This document shows positions 8,376 to 17,242 of a stretch of 64,000 nt of DNA, piece after piece. A model generated the notes under the pieces. That model was not told the origin of the DNA. It saw only the letters and a list, made by a program, of their open reading frames with translations, and did no database searches. Every line of letters starts with the position of its first letter. The stretch's first letter is position 1. Both the position numbers and the translations under genes were made by a program. Source of the DNA: Roseomonas xinghualingensis (GTDB taxonomy: Bacteria; Pseudomonadota; Alphaproteobacteria; Acetobacterales; Acetobacteraceae); contig NZ_JAOXLP010000002.1 in the NCBI RefSeq assembly GCF_025791835.1, positions 186,001 through 250,000 of the forward strand, read 5' to 3'.

Positions 8376-8566
8376 CGCCGGCAGGTCTCCTGGCTTGCGG
8401 GTCATCGCCTTGCGCCTGCCTTCCCGGGTTGCCCCAGTGGCCCCGCCCCGGTTGGGGTGGATGGACGCGCGGCTTGCCGCTGACAGTTGCGGGGGCAGCC
8501 GCCGACTGGGTCCGGATGGACCGCACGGCGTTCCCTTTTGACCCGCTCGCGCGGGACCGACGCTTC
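8376..8566 (-). promoter_or_regulatory. Cobalamin (AdoCbl-type) riboswitch
   Basis: Read on the minus strand, the conserved blocks of the cobalamin riboswitch occur in order: AAAAGGGAA near the 5' end (about 8530), GGCTGCCCCCGCAACTGT (about 8483-8500), GCCACTG...CGGGAAGGC (about 8420-8441), and the terminal B12 box AAGCCAGGAGACCTGCC (8380-8396). It lies upstream of the leader ORF, DUF1289 and metE. No T-tract terminator follows, so control of translation initiation at the GGAGG site near 8334-8338 is more likely than transcription termination. Confidence 0.95.
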
Positions 8567-8681
8567 ATAAGGATATCTTTAAGTCATGGGGGTGTGGCAA
8601 GCCCCTTTCTTGCCTCGCTGGCCGATTGACCGCCCGGAGCCCAGACGCCAAACCGATGCGCCCTTCTGCCGGAGATGCCCC

Positions 8682-10016
8682 ATGGCCAGCTACGATCTGA
8701 TCCTTCGCGGCGGCACCGCCGTGCTGCCCTGGGGCGAGGTGGTGACCGATATCGGCGTGCGGGGCGGCCGCATCGCCACCATGGGCGACCTGCGGACCGA
8801 TGAGGCGGAGGAGGTGATCGACTGCGCCGGGCTGCATGTGCTGCCGGGCCTGATCGATCCGCATGTGCATCTGCGCGATCCCGGCGACGCGTCAGTGGAG
8901 ACCATGGGCACGGGCACCAGGGGCGCCGTGCTGGGCGGGCTGACCGCCGTTTTCGACATGCCCAACACCCAGCCTTCCATCACCTCCCAGGAGCAGCTGG
9001 ACTGGAAGCGGAACCACATCCGCGAGACGGCCTGGTGCGATGTCGGCATGTATGTCGGCGCGGCGCGCAGCAATGTCGGCGATCTGAGCATGCTGGAGCG
9101 CGAGCCGAATGTCTGCGCCATCAAGGTCTTCGCCGGTTCCTCAACCGGCGACCTGATGATCGAGGATGACGAGACGCTGGAGCGCGTAATGCGCAACGGC
9201 AGCCGCCGCATCGCCTATCACTCCGAGGACGAGTATCGGCTGCAAGCGCGCAAGCCGATGTTCGAGGCCGGCGGCCCGCACAAGCTGCATGCCGAATGGC
9301 GCGATGTGGAATGCGCCTTCCTCGGCACGCGCCGCCTGATGGCGCTGGCCCGCAAGACCAACCGCCCCGCGCATATCCTGCATGTCTCCACCGCCGAGGA
9401 GCTGGAGTACATGAAGGACTTCCGGGATGTCGGCACGGTGGAGGTGCTGCTCAACCACCTGACGCAATGGGCGCCGGATGCCTATGACGCGCTGGGCGGC
9501 TATGCCGTGATGAACCCGCCGATCCGCGACAAGCGCCATTACGACGCCGCCTGGGCCGCCGTGGCGGATGGCACGGTGGACACGGTGGGCAGCGACCACG
9601 CGCCGCATTCCCGCGCGGCGAAGGAACGGCCCTGGCCGGCGACCGCCGCCGGGCTGACCGGCGTGCAGACCATCGTGCCGATGATGCTGAACCATGTCTC
9701 CGAGGGGCGGCTTTCCCTGCCGCGGCTTGCAGACCTGATGTCGGCAGGTCCCGCGCGGGTCTATGGCACCATCGGCAAGGGACGGATCGCCGCCGGCTAC
9801 GATGCGGACTTCACCGTGGTGGACATGGGCAAGAGCCGGACGATCGAGGCAGACTGGCTTGTCTCGCCTTGCGGCTGGAGCCCCTTCATCGGCGCGCGCT
9901 GCCAGGGCTGGCCGGTGATGACCGTGCTGCGCGGCCGCGCCGTGATGCGCGAGGACGAGGTGGTCGGCCGGCCGGGCGGTGAGCCTGTGCGCTTCGAGGC
10001 GACGCGGGCGGGGTAG
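8682..10016 (+). CDS. pyrC: Dihydroorotase
   Basis: Catalyses the reversible cyclisation of carbamoyl-aspartate to dihydroorotate in de novo pyrimidine synthesis. The 444-residue protein is a class I, amidohydrolase-fold enzyme with the metal motif DPHVHLRDPG, a FDMPNTQP segment, metal-ligand His residues in HSEDEY and HILHVST, and the catalytic Asp in VGSDHAPHS. The first residues (YDLILRGGTAVLPWGE) and the C-terminus form the composite beta domain. The ATG at 8682 has CCGGAG upstream and marks the start of homology. It is transcribed divergently from the riboswitch-metE unit. Class I sequences also include hydantoinase relatives, but the motifs favour dihydroorotase. Confidence 0.9.
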   Translation: MASYDLILRGGTAVLPWGEVVTDIGVRGGRIATMGDLRTDEAEEVIDCAGLHVLPGLIDPHVHLRDPGDASVETMGTGTRGAVLGGLTAVFDMPNTQPSITSQEQLDWKRNHIRETAWCDVGMYVGAARSNVGDLSMLEREPNVCAIKVFAGSSTGDLMIEDDETLERVMRNGSRRIAYHSEDEYRLQARKPMFEAGGPHKLHAEWRDVECAFLGTRRLMALARKTNRPAHILHVSTAEELEYMKDFRDVGTVEVLLNHLTQWAPDAYDALGGYAVMNPPIRDKRHYDAAWAAVADGTVDTVGSDHAPHSRAAKERPWPATAAGLTGVQTIVPMMLNHVSEGRLSLPRLADLMSAGPARVYGTIGKGRIAAGYDADFTVVDMGKSRTIEADWLVSPCGWSPFIGARCQGWPVMTVLRGRAVMREDEVVGRPGGEPVRFEATRAG

Positions 10017-10095
10017 GTGGCGACCGCCTGAAGTCCATTTTCCTTCGGGCGCCTTCGTACGGTCCGGCCGCTCTCCTGGGAGGGCAGGCCCGCCG

Positions 10096-10455
10096 TCAGA
10101 GCGCCCGCGCCGGCCAGGGTTCCACTGGTGCCGCCGGCCGGGCGTCCCCCACATCCTGTGGCGGCGGGTTGCCGGGCACTGGCCCTACCCAGCAATCCAC
10201 CGATCCCAGGCTACGGGTGCAGCGCGGCTGCGCCACCGGCTGCGGCTCCGGCCGGCAGTAGCGTTCCCCGGCATCCAGATAGGCGATGGAGCAGTCCCGG
10301 CCCGAGACGCCGGAGACCAGCAGGTCTGGCACGGCCCGCCCCGTGAGCATTAAGGAAACCCCGTTGGCGGCCGCGAGGGGCACTGCAGCCTCGCAGCCCG
10401 GGAGCGCCCCAAGGGCGGCAAGGAGAGCAAGAAGGGGGAGGGCAGGGGGGCGCAT
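10096..10455 (-). CDS. Small lipoprotein of unknown function
   Basis: A 119-residue protein with a lipoprotein signal: a short N-terminus, the hydrophobic LPLLALLAALG stretch and a lipobox LGALPGC, so Cys21 is the predicted lipidated residue. The mature part holds several Cys residues (DCSIAY, RYCRPEP, RCTRSLG, DCWVG) that could form periplasmic disulfides, and a Pro-rich tail. No family recognised. It is convergent with pyrC and divergent from the YfgM-like gene. Confidence 0.6.
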   Translation of the reverse strand: MRPPALPLLALLAALGALPGCEAAVPLAAANGVSLMLTGRAVPDLLVSGVSGRDCSIAYLDAGERYCRPEPQPVAQPRCTRSLGSVDCWVGPVPGNPPPQDVGDARPAAPVEPWPARAL

Positions 10456-10559
10456 CCCGGCATGAAATATGAGCCGGGCTTAACGCCCCGTGACGGGAGG
10501 GCTATACCCCGGGGCCCGATTGATCGTTGCCAGGGCCCGTTGGCCGGGAAGGAACCCGC

Positions 10560-11213
10560 TTGCCCGATATTTTCGACGAGCTGCAGGAGGATCTGCGCGC
10601 CGAACGTGCCCGGCAGCTTGGGATGCGCTATGGCGGCATCCTCGCAGCCGTGGCGCTGGTCGCGCTGATCGGCATCGGTGGCTGGCAGGGCTGGCGCTGG
10701 TACGAGCAGCGCGAATCCGAGGCTGCGGCCGCCACCTTCCTCACCGTCCACCGCGAGACGGAGCAGCAAGGCGCCGATCTGAAGGCCGCCGCTGAGAAGT
10801 TCGATGCCATCGCCGCCCAGGCGCCCGCAGGCTACCGCACCCTGGCCCGGCTGCGCGCCGCTGCCCTGAAGTCCGAATTGGGTGACCTGCCCGGCGCCTT
10901 GGCCGAGTGGGACGCCGTGGCGAATGACAGCGCGGCCGATCCGCTCTACCGCGACCTCGCCAGCCTGAACTGGGTGCTGCACGGGCTGGATACGCAGGAT
11001 CCCACCATGCTTGCCGCCCGCGTCACCCCCCTGGCAGCCGAGGGCAATCCCTGGCGCGCTTCCGCGCGCGAGCTGCAGGCGCTGGTGGCGATTCGCCAAG
11101 GCAACATGGCCGAGGCGCGGCGCATCCTGGAGGGGCTCTCCGCCGATATGGCGGCTCCCCAGGCCCTGCGGGACCGCGCGGGCCGCATCCTCGCCCAGCT
11201 GCCGAATGCCTGA
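10560..11213 (+). CDS. YfgM-like TPR membrane protein
   Basis: A 217-residue inner-membrane protein with an N-terminal cytoplasmic segment (DIFDELQEDLRAERARQ), one transmembrane helix (GGILAAVALVALIGIGGW) and a periplasmic helical-repeat domain of the YfgM/TPR_21 type. E. coli YfgM works with the SecYEG-PpiD site and periplasmic folding. The start is taken as the TTG at 10560 because GGAAGGA lies 8 bases upstream and homologues begin (M)xDIFDE; an ATG at 10527 would add an unlikely PVGREG prefix. It precedes bamB by 13 bp, the usual arrangement in Alphaproteobacteria. Confidence 0.8.
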   Translation: MPDIFDELQEDLRAERARQLGMRYGGILAAVALVALIGIGGWQGWRWYEQRESEAAAATFLTVHRETEQQGADLKAAAEKFDAIAAQAPAGYRTLARLRAAALKSELGDLPGALAEWDAVANDSAADPLYRDLASLNWVLHGLDTQDPTMLAARVTPLAAEGNPWRASARELQALVAIRQGNMAEARRILEGLSADMAAPQALRDRAGRILAQLPNA

Positions 11214-11226
11214 GAGGACAACGCTA

Positions 11227-12573
11227 GTGACGCCGAGCCCCTCCCGCCGCGCCCTTCTTCTGGGTGGCGCGGCCCTTGCCCTCGCGGGCTGTGAGACGAT
11301 CGACAGCATCTTCGGCGAAAGCGAGAAGCAGCTGCCTGGCGAGCGCCTGCCGGTGATTCAGGCGGATCGCGACCTCTCGGTCGATCCGGCCGTGGCCGGC
11401 CAGCCGGTGACGCTGCCGGCGCCGACAGCCCTGGCGGAATGGCCGCAGGCGGGCGGCAACCTGGCACATAACCCTGGCAATGCCTCGGTCGGCGAAGGGC
11501 TGCGCGAGGTCTGGCGTGCCAGCATCGGCACGGGCTCCTCCTATCGCCGCCGCATCACCACCGGGCCGATCATGGCCAATGGCACGATCTTCACCGCCGA
11601 TGCCTATGGCACCGTCTCGGCCTTCGATGCCGATCGCGGCGGCCGGCGCTGGGTGCGCGAGACGACGCCGGAGAAGGACGATGTGGGCGCGGTCGGCGCA
11701 GGCCTCGCCTTCGCCGATGGCGTGCTCTACGCCACCACCGGCATGGCCGAGGTGCTAGCCCTCGATCCCGGCACGGGTGAGGTGCGCTGGCGCGTCTCCA
11801 CCCCTGCGCCGACGCGGGGGGCGCCGACCGTCGCCGGCGGTCGCATCTTCGTCCCCACGGTCGAGAACCAGCTCCTGGCCCTTTCCACCGAGGATGGGCG
11901 TCGTCTCTGGGTCTATAGGGGCCAGCCCGTGGCCGCGGTGCCGCTGGGCCTGCCGGCGCCCGCCGTGGAGGGCGATACGGTGGTGGCCGGCTTCCCCTCG
12001 GGCGAGCTGGCGGCGCTCCGGACCGCCGATGGCCGGGTGAACTGGACCGAGAGTCTCGCCGCGGGCCAGAACGCCCGCCGTGGCGGAATCGCCGAACTCG
12101 CCGGTGTGGCCGGCATGCCGGTGATCTCGGATGGCCGCGTGATCGCGGCGGGCCAGGCCGGCACCTCCTTGTCGGTGGACCTGCGCTCCGGCCGGCGGCT
12201 CTGGGAGCGGGATGTGGGCAGCACCCAGTCTCCGGCCGTGGTGGGGGAATGGATCTTCATCGTCACCCCCGAGGGCCAGCTAGTCGCCATGGGCCGCGAC
12301 GATGGCCGGGTGCGCTGGCTGACCCTGCTGGACGAACGCTCCGCGAAGGACCGCCGCCGCGATCCGGCCAGCTTCGGCACGCCGTTGGTGGTGGGCGGGC
12401 GCATCCTGGTGCCCTCCTCACGGGGCGAGGCGATCCTGGTCGATCCCGCCGAGGGCGGCATCGCCGGCCGTATCCGCCTGCCCGGCGGCGCCACCCTGCC
12501 GCCGATCGCGGTGGCCGGCACGGTCTATCTCGTGACGGATGACGGGACGCTGGTGGCCCTTCGCGGAGCCTGA
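11227..12573 (+). CDS. bamB: Outer-membrane assembly lipoprotein BamB (PQQ-like propeller)
   Basis: BamB is the lipoprotein of the BAM complex that helps insert beta-barrels into the outer membrane. The 448-residue product has a lipobox signal (RRALLLGGAALALAGC) followed by an eight-bladed propeller made of PQQ-like repeats such as VSAFDADRGGRRW, VLALDPGTGEVRW, LLALSTEDGRRLW and LSVDLRSGRRLWE. The GTG at 11227 is preferred: GAGAGGA lies upstream and the signal peptide begins directly after it, although the same frame is open much further upstream. The YfgM-like gene before it and der after it match the conserved order in this class. Confidence 0.9.
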   Translation: MTPSPSRRALLLGGAALALAGCETIDSIFGESEKQLPGERLPVIQADRDLSVDPAVAGQPVTLPAPTALAEWPQAGGNLAHNPGNASVGEGLREVWRASIGTGSSYRRRITTGPIMANGTIFTADAYGTVSAFDADRGGRRWVRETTPEKDDVGAVGAGLAFADGVLYATTGMAEVLALDPGTGEVRWRVSTPAPTRGAPTVAGGRIFVPTVENQLLALSTEDGRRLWVYRGQPVAAVPLGLPAPAVEGDTVVAGFPSGELAALRTADGRVNWTESLAAGQNARRGGIAELAGVAGMPVISDGRVIAAGQAGTSLSVDLRSGRRLWERDVGSTQSPAVVGEWIFIVTPEGQLVAMGRDDGRVRWLTLLDERSAKDRRRDPASFGTPLVVGGRILVPSSRGEAILVDPAEGGIAGRIRLPGGATLPPIAVAGTVYLVTDDGTLVALRGA

Positions 12574-12656
12574 TCCGGCTCCCGGAAGGTCGCACGCAGA
12601 GGTGAGGCTCCCACGCCGCGCTTGACCCTGAGGCGTGGGCGGTGCTCTTGCGCCCC

Positions 12657-14003
12657 ATGCTCCCTCGTATCGTCGTGATGGGCCGCCCCAATGTGGGCAA
12701 GTCCACCCTCTTCAACCGCCTTGCCGGGCGGCGCATCGCCATCGTGGATGACACGCCGGGCGTCACCCGCGACCGCAAGGAGACGGTGGCGCGCGTCGCC
12801 GGGCGCGATGTGCTGCTGGTGGATACGGCCGGGCTGGAGGAGGCTCCGCCCGAGACCATCCCTGGCCGCATGCGCGCCAGCTCCGAGGCCGCGCTCCAGG
12901 GGGCGGACCTCGTCCTCTTCGTGGTGGATGCCCGCACGGGGCTGACGCCCGCCGACCGCGCCTTTGCCCAGTGGCTGCGCCGCAGGGGCAAGCCGGTCCT
13001 GCTCCTGGCCAACAAGGCCGAGGGGCGCCTGGGCGCCGCCAACTCGCTGGAAGCCTATGAGCTGGGGCTGGGCGCGCCGCTGCCGGTCTCCGGCGAGCAT
13101 GGCGACGGCTTCGGCGAGCTGCATGACGAGATTCGTGCCGCCCTGCCGCCCGAGCCGGAAGAGGAGGAGGAGGGCGACCCGAACCGCCCGCTGCGCCTGG
13201 CGATCGTTGGCCGCCCCAACGCCGGAAAGTCCACCCTGCTCAACGCCCTTCTGGGCGAGGAGCGGATGATCACCGGCCCCGAGCCTGGCCTGACCCGCGA
13301 CTCGGTCGCCGTGCAATGGACCGACGAGACCGGCAAGCCGGTGCGGCTGGTGGACACCGCCGGGTTGCGCCGCCGCGCCCGCATCACCCAGGCGCTGGAG
13401 CAGATGTCCACCGCCGCCACCATCGCCGCGTTGAAGGAATGCGAGGTGGCGGTGCTGGTGATCGATGGCGTCCAGGGCATGGACGAGCAGGACCTTCGCA
13501 TCGCCCGGCTGGCGGAGCGCGAGGGCCGCGGCATCGTCATCGCCTTCAACAAGTGGGATGCGGTGGAGGACCGCAACGTGGCCCGGCGGCGGCTGGAGGA
13601 CGTGCTGACGGCCTCGCTGGCGCAGCTCAAGGGCGTGCTGGTCGTGCCGCTCTCCGCCGCGACCGGGCGTGGGGTGGACCAGCTGATGCCCACCGTGCGC
13701 GAAGCCTATGAGACCTGGAACCGCCGCATCCCGACCGGTGCGCTGAACCGCTGGTTCGAGGGGGCGCTGGAGCGCCACGCGCCGCCGCTGGTGAACGGCA
13801 AGCGCCTGAAGCTGCGCTACGCCACCATGCCCAAGGCGCGGCCGCCGACACTCGCGATTTTCGGCACGCGGGCCGAGCAGATGCCAGAGGACTACCGGCG
13901 CTACCTCGTGAACTCCTTCCGCGAGGCCTTTGACATGCCGGGCGTGCCGATCCGCGTGAATCTGCGCGGAACCGAGAATCCTTACGCGGACGCCGAGCAG
14001 TAG
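12657..14003 (+). CDS. der: Double-domain ribosome-assembly GTPase Der (EngA)
   Basis: Essential GTPase for 50S subunit maturation. The 448-residue protein has two tandem G domains. The first has GRPNVGKST near residue 10, the G3 element DTAGLE and the G4 element NKAE. The second has GRPNAGKST near residue 185, DTAGLRRR and NKWD. A C-terminal KH-like domain ends with the usual FGTRAEQMPEDYRRYLVN region. An ATG at 12657 and an in-frame GTG at 12642 are both possible. The ATG is preferred because MLPRIVVMGRPN fits the family start. Confidence 0.95.
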   Translation: MLPRIVVMGRPNVGKSTLFNRLAGRRIAIVDDTPGVTRDRKETVARVAGRDVLLVDTAGLEEAPPETIPGRMRASSEAALQGADLVLFVVDARTGLTPADRAFAQWLRRRGKPVLLLANKAEGRLGAANSLEAYELGLGAPLPVSGEHGDGFGELHDEIRAALPPEPEEEEEGDPNRPLRLAIVGRPNAGKSTLLNALLGEERMITGPEPGLTRDSVAVQWTDETGKPVRLVDTAGLRRRARITQALEQMSTAATIAALKECEVAVLVIDGVQGMDEQDLRIARLAEREGRGIVIAFNKWDAVEDRNVARRRLEDVLTASLAQLKGVLVVPLSAATGRGVDQLMPTVREAYETWNRRIPTGALNRWFEGALERHAPPLVNGKRLKLRYATMPKARPPTLAIFGTRAEQMPEDYRRYLVNSFREAFDMPGVPIRVNLRGTENPYADAEQ

Positions 14004-14011
14004 GCCCGCGC

Positions 14012-14043
14012 GTATCCGGGGCAGCGCTTCCTGCCCCGGATAC
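14012..14043 (+). terminator. Hairpin after der
   Basis: GTATCCGGGGCAG and its exact complement CTGCCCCGGATAC form a 13-bp perfect stem with a 6-base loop, 9 bases after the der stop. No T run follows, so it may act as an mRNA 3' stabiliser or a weak terminator. Confidence 0.5.
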
Positions 14044-14085
14044 CACAGGTATTCCGCGCCTTCCCGTACCCATGAAGGAACCGCC

Positions 14086-15027
14086 ATGTCCCGTCTGGCA
14101 GCCCTTTTCGGCCGCTTCCGGCGCGGCGATGCCGAGAGCCGGGAGAAGGTGCTGCTCCAGCGCATGGCGGGGCTGGAGGACAGGATCGAGCGCCTCTCGG
14201 CACGGTTAGAGGACGCGGCTTCCCATCTCGCGCAGCGCGCGCATCCGCTTCACTTCCATCAGTCGGCCTATCTGGGCGACCATACGGCGCTGGCCATGCT
14301 GCATGCGCGGCACATGTTGTTCGTGGACACGCGCGGCACGGACATCGCGCCGCATCTGATCATGAACGGCATCTGGGAGACGGCCTACACAACCCTGTTC
14401 CAGCGGCTGATCCGGCCCAACGACCTTGTCCTGGATATCGGGGCGAATCACGGCGTCTATGCCGTTCTGGCCGCCGCCGCAGGGGCGCGGGTAGCGGCCT
14501 TCGAGCCGAATCCGCGGCTCTGCGAACTCATGCGGCGCAGTGCCTCCGTGAACGGCTTCTCCGACCGCTTGAGCGTCTATGAGGCGGCCGTGGGCGATGT
14601 GGATGGCGAGGTCCACCTGGCCTTCGACAATGCCTGGCCAGGCGGCGGGCATGTGGTGGAGGCCGGTTCGCAGCAGGCGGGCGTGTCCTGCCGCGTGCTG
14701 CCGCTCGACGCCTTCTTCAGCGATCCCGGCATCACCGTGGATGTCATCAAGATGGATGTGGAAGGGACGGAGGGGCGCGCGCTGATGGGGATGCGGGGCC
14801 TTCTGGCCCGCTCTCCCCGCGTGCGGATCATGATGGAGTTCGCGCCCGTGATGCTGAATGGGCACGGGGTGGGGCCCGCCGTGGTGGTGGGAATCCTGCG
14901 CGAACTGGGCTTCCGCTTCTGGGAGATCGGAAGCGATTCGGGGCTGACGCAGTTGGAGCCCGAAACGCTTGCCCGGGCCTCGGATGACAGCGTCCGCAAC
15001 ATCCTGGTCGCGCGCCAGGACCCGTAG
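14086..15027 (+). CDS. FkbM-family SAM methyltransferase
   Basis: A 313-residue protein with an N-terminal coiled-coil-like stretch (LQRMAGLEDRIERLSARLED) followed by a Rossmann methyltransferase domain of the FkbM type. The SAM-binding motif I is DLVLDIGANHGVYAV, the acidic residue ends AAFEPNP, and the signature VIKMDVEGTEGRALMGM follows. FkbM enzymes O-methylate sugars, polyketides or glycan chain ends; the substrate here is not determinable. AAGGAACC precedes the ATG at 14086. It is the last plus-strand gene before a long minus-strand run, and ends 24 bp from the SDR stop. Confidence 0.85.
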   Translation: MSRLAALFGRFRRGDAESREKVLLQRMAGLEDRIERLSARLEDAASHLAQRAHPLHFHQSAYLGDHTALAMLHARHMLFVDTRGTDIAPHLIMNGIWETAYTTLFQRLIRPNDLVLDIGANHGVYAVLAAAAGARVAAFEPNPRLCELMRRSASVNGFSDRLSVYEAAVGDVDGEVHLAFDNAWPGGGHVVEAGSQQAGVSCRVLPLDAFFSDPGITVDVIKMDVEGTEGRALMGMRGLLARSPRVRIMMEFAPVMLNGHGVGPAVVVGILRELGFRFWEIGSDSGLTQLEPETLARASDDSVRNILVARQDP

Positions 15028-15051
15028 GGCCCTGACGTCGGAGAAGCACGC

Positions 15052-15762
15052 TCAGGCGGCGCGCACGATCTCGCCGCTGCGGGTCTCGCCCGGCAGGCAA
15101 AGGGCGGCGATACGGGGCGCCACATCCGCCGGCTGGGCAATGCTCATCGGATCCTCGCCCGGCATGGCCGTGGCCCGGAGGCGCGTGTTGACCGGACCGG
15201 GATCGTAGAGGTTCACGCGCAGCGGAGTGCTCGCCACCTCGGACGCCCAGGTGGCGGCGAGGTGCTGCAGCCCGGCCTTGGAGGCGCCATAGGCGCCCCA
15301 ATAGGGCTTCGGATCGCTTGCGCGGTCGGTGGTGAGGATCACGGCGCGGCCGGCATCCGACGCGCGCAGCGGCGGATCCAGCGTGCGGATCAGGCGCCAG
15401 GCGGCGGTCATGTTCACGGCCACAACCTCGGCCCAGTCCTTCGGCGTGATATGCGCGACAGGGGTGAGGGTGCCAAGCGCGCCCGCGGCATGGACGAGGA
15501 TGTCCAGCCGTCCGAAGCGCTCCACGATAGAGGGGCCCAGCGGATCGAGCTTGTCGACATCCTTCGCAAGGTCGAAGGGCAGGAGGGTGGCGCAGCCGCC
15601 GAGCGCACGGATCGCGTCGTCGGTCTCCTCCAGCCCGCCCTGGCTGCGGGCCGTGATGACGCAATGGGCGCCGAGGCGCGCCAGTTCGATAGCCGTGGCG
15701 GCGCCGATGCCGCGCGAAGCACCGGTGACGAGGGCGACGCGGCCCTGAAGCGGGGCGCTCAT
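15052..15762 (-). CDS. SDR-family NAD(P)-dependent oxidoreductase
   Basis: A 236-residue classical short-chain dehydrogenase. The cofactor motif TGASRGIG is near residue 14, the NAG-type motif is degenerate (HAAGA), and the catalytic region contains ILTTDRAS followed by YGASKAG with the Tyr/Lys pair. The substrate is unknown. Its start overlaps the purF stop as ATGA, so it is the last gene of the purF transcript, a synteny seen widely in Alphaproteobacteria. Confidence 0.85.
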   Translation of the reverse strand: MSAPLQGRVALVTGASRGIGAATAIELARLGAHCVITARSQGGLEETDDAIRALGGCATLLPFDLAKDVDKLDPLGPSIVERFGRLDILVHAAGALGTLTPVAHITPKDWAEVVAVNMTAAWRLIRTLDPPLRASDAGRAVILTTDRASDPKPYWGAYGASKAGLQHLAATWASEVASTPLRVNLYDPGPVNTRLRATAMPGEDPMSIAQPADVAPRIAALCLPGETRSGEIVRAA

Positions 15763-17237
15763 ACGCCGTTCAGCGCCAGAAGGGCGGGCCGGCGTTCTGC
15801 ATGGCCCTCGAGATCGGTCAGGGGAATGGCGTAGTCACCCGTGAAGCAGGCATCGCAATAGCCTGGGTTCTTCGCGTCCCGGCCCTTGCGGCCAAGGGCG
15901 CGGTAGAGGCCGTCCAGCGAGATGAAGGCGAGGCTGTCGGCGCCGATGATGCGCGCCATCTCCTCGACATTGTGGTTGGCGGCCATCAGCTTCTCCCGCT
16001 CCGGCGTATCGATGCCGTAGAAGCAGGAATGCGTCGTGGGCGGCGAGGAGATGCGCATGTGCACCTCGCTGGCGCCAGCCTGGCGAACCATCTCCACGAT
16101 CTTCTTGCTGGTAGTGCCGCGCACGATGGAATCGTCCACCAGGATCACGCGCTTGCCCTGGAGCATGGCGCGGTTGGCGGAGTGCTTCAGCTTCACGCCG
16201 AGGTGGCGGATGCTGTCTGTCGGCTCGATGAAGGTGCGGCCCACATAGTGGTTGCGGATGATCCCCAGCTCGAAGGGGATGCCGGCCTCGGACGCATAGC
16301 CCATGGCGGAGGGAACGCCGGAATCCGGTACCGGCACCACCACATCGGCATCCACGGCGCTCTCGCGCGCCAGCTCCTGGCCGATGCGCTTGCGCGTCTC
16401 GTAGACCGGCGTGCCTTCCACCACGGAGTCGGGGCGGGCGAAGTAGATGTATTCGAAGATGCAGAAGCGGCTGGTGGTATGCCCGAAAGGCTTCACGCTG
16501 CGCACGCCGTCATTGTCGATGACGACGATTTCGCCAGGCTCGATATCGCGCACGAATTCGGCGCCGACGATGTCGAGCGCGCAGGTCTCGCTGGCCAGCA
16601 CCCAGGCATTGTTCTGATCGGCGCCGAGGCGGCCGAGCACGAGTGGGCGCACGCCGAGCGGATCGCGCACGCCGAGCATCCCGCCATCATGAAGGGCGAC
16701 GAGGGAATAGGCGCCGTCCACCTGCTTCAGCGCGTCGATCAGGCGGTCGAGCACCGTGGCGTAGAGCGAAATGGCGATGAGATGAACGAAGACCTCGGAG
16801 TCCGTGGAGGACTGGAAGAGGCAGCCGCGGCGGACCAGCGCGTGGCGCAGCGCCAGGGCATTCGTCAGATTGCCGTTATGGGCTACGGCGAAGCCGCCGA
16901 AGGCGAAATCGGCATAGAGCGGCTGGACGTTGCGGAGCGCCGTCTCGCCGGCCGTGGCGTAGCGGTTGTGGCCGATGGCGGCGCGGCCGGGCAGGCCCGC
17001 CATGACGCGGGCATCGCCGAAGATGTCACCCACCAGCCCAAGGCCCTTATGGGTGCGGAAGCCCTTCTCGCCGAGGCTGACAATGCCGGAAGCCTCCTGC
17101 CCGCGATGCTGCAGGGCGTGCAGGCCGAGCGCGGTGATGGCCGCCGCATCCGGGGAGTTCCAGACGCCGAAGACGCCGCATTCCTCGTGGAAGCCGTCGT
17201 CCTCGCTATCCAGCGGGTTGGTGGTCAGCTCGGTCAT
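15759..17237 (-). CDS. purF: Amidophosphoribosyltransferase
   Basis: First committed step of purine synthesis: PRPP plus glutamine gives 5-phosphoribosylamine. The 492-residue protein has a 19-residue propeptide before Cys20 (EECGVFGVW), which must be removed to expose the nucleophile. It then has the glutaminase motifs LQHRGQEASG and GHNRYATAG, and the PRPP loop VILVDDSIVRGTTSKK. Cys residues in RFCIFEY, THSCFYG and CDACF match the 4Fe-4S, Bacillus-type enzymes. The ATG at 17237 gives the normal propeptide length; in-frame upstream sequence belongs to cvpA. cvpA ends 5 bp upstream. Confidence 0.96.
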   Translation of the reverse strand: MTELTTNPLDSEDDGFHEECGVFGVWNSPDAAAITALGLHALQHRGQEASGIVSLGEKGFRTHKGLGLVGDIFGDARVMAGLPGRAAIGHNRYATAGETALRNVQPLYADFAFGGFAVAHNGNLTNALALRHALVRRGCLFQSSTDSEVFVHLIAISLYATVLDRLIDALKQVDGAYSLVALHDGGMLGVRDPLGVRPLVLGRLGADQNNAWVLASETCALDIVGAEFVRDIEPGEIVVIDNDGVRSVKPFGHTTSRFCIFEYIYFARPDSVVEGTPVYETRKRIGQELARESAVDADVVVPVPDSGVPSAMGYASEAGIPFELGIIRNHYVGRTFIEPTDSIRHLGVKLKHSANRAMLQGKRVILVDDSIVRGTTSKKIVEMVRQAGASEVHMRISSPPTTHSCFYGIDTPEREKLMAANHNVEEMARIIGADSLAFISLDGLYRALGRKGRDAKNPGYCDACFTGDYAIPLTDLEGHAERRPALLALNGV

Positions 17238-17242
17238 AGGGG

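Noticed and set aside
8586..8681. An upstream ATG extension of dihydroorotase
   Set aside because: The extension overlaps the riboswitch region on the other strand, lacks a ribosome site and does not resemble family members; the ATG at 8682 is better.
12600..12645. Hairpin CCCACGCC/GGCGTGGG between bamB and der as a terminator
   Set aside because: There is no T tract, the loop is 14 bases, and it ends just before the der start; bamB and der are probably cotranscribed.
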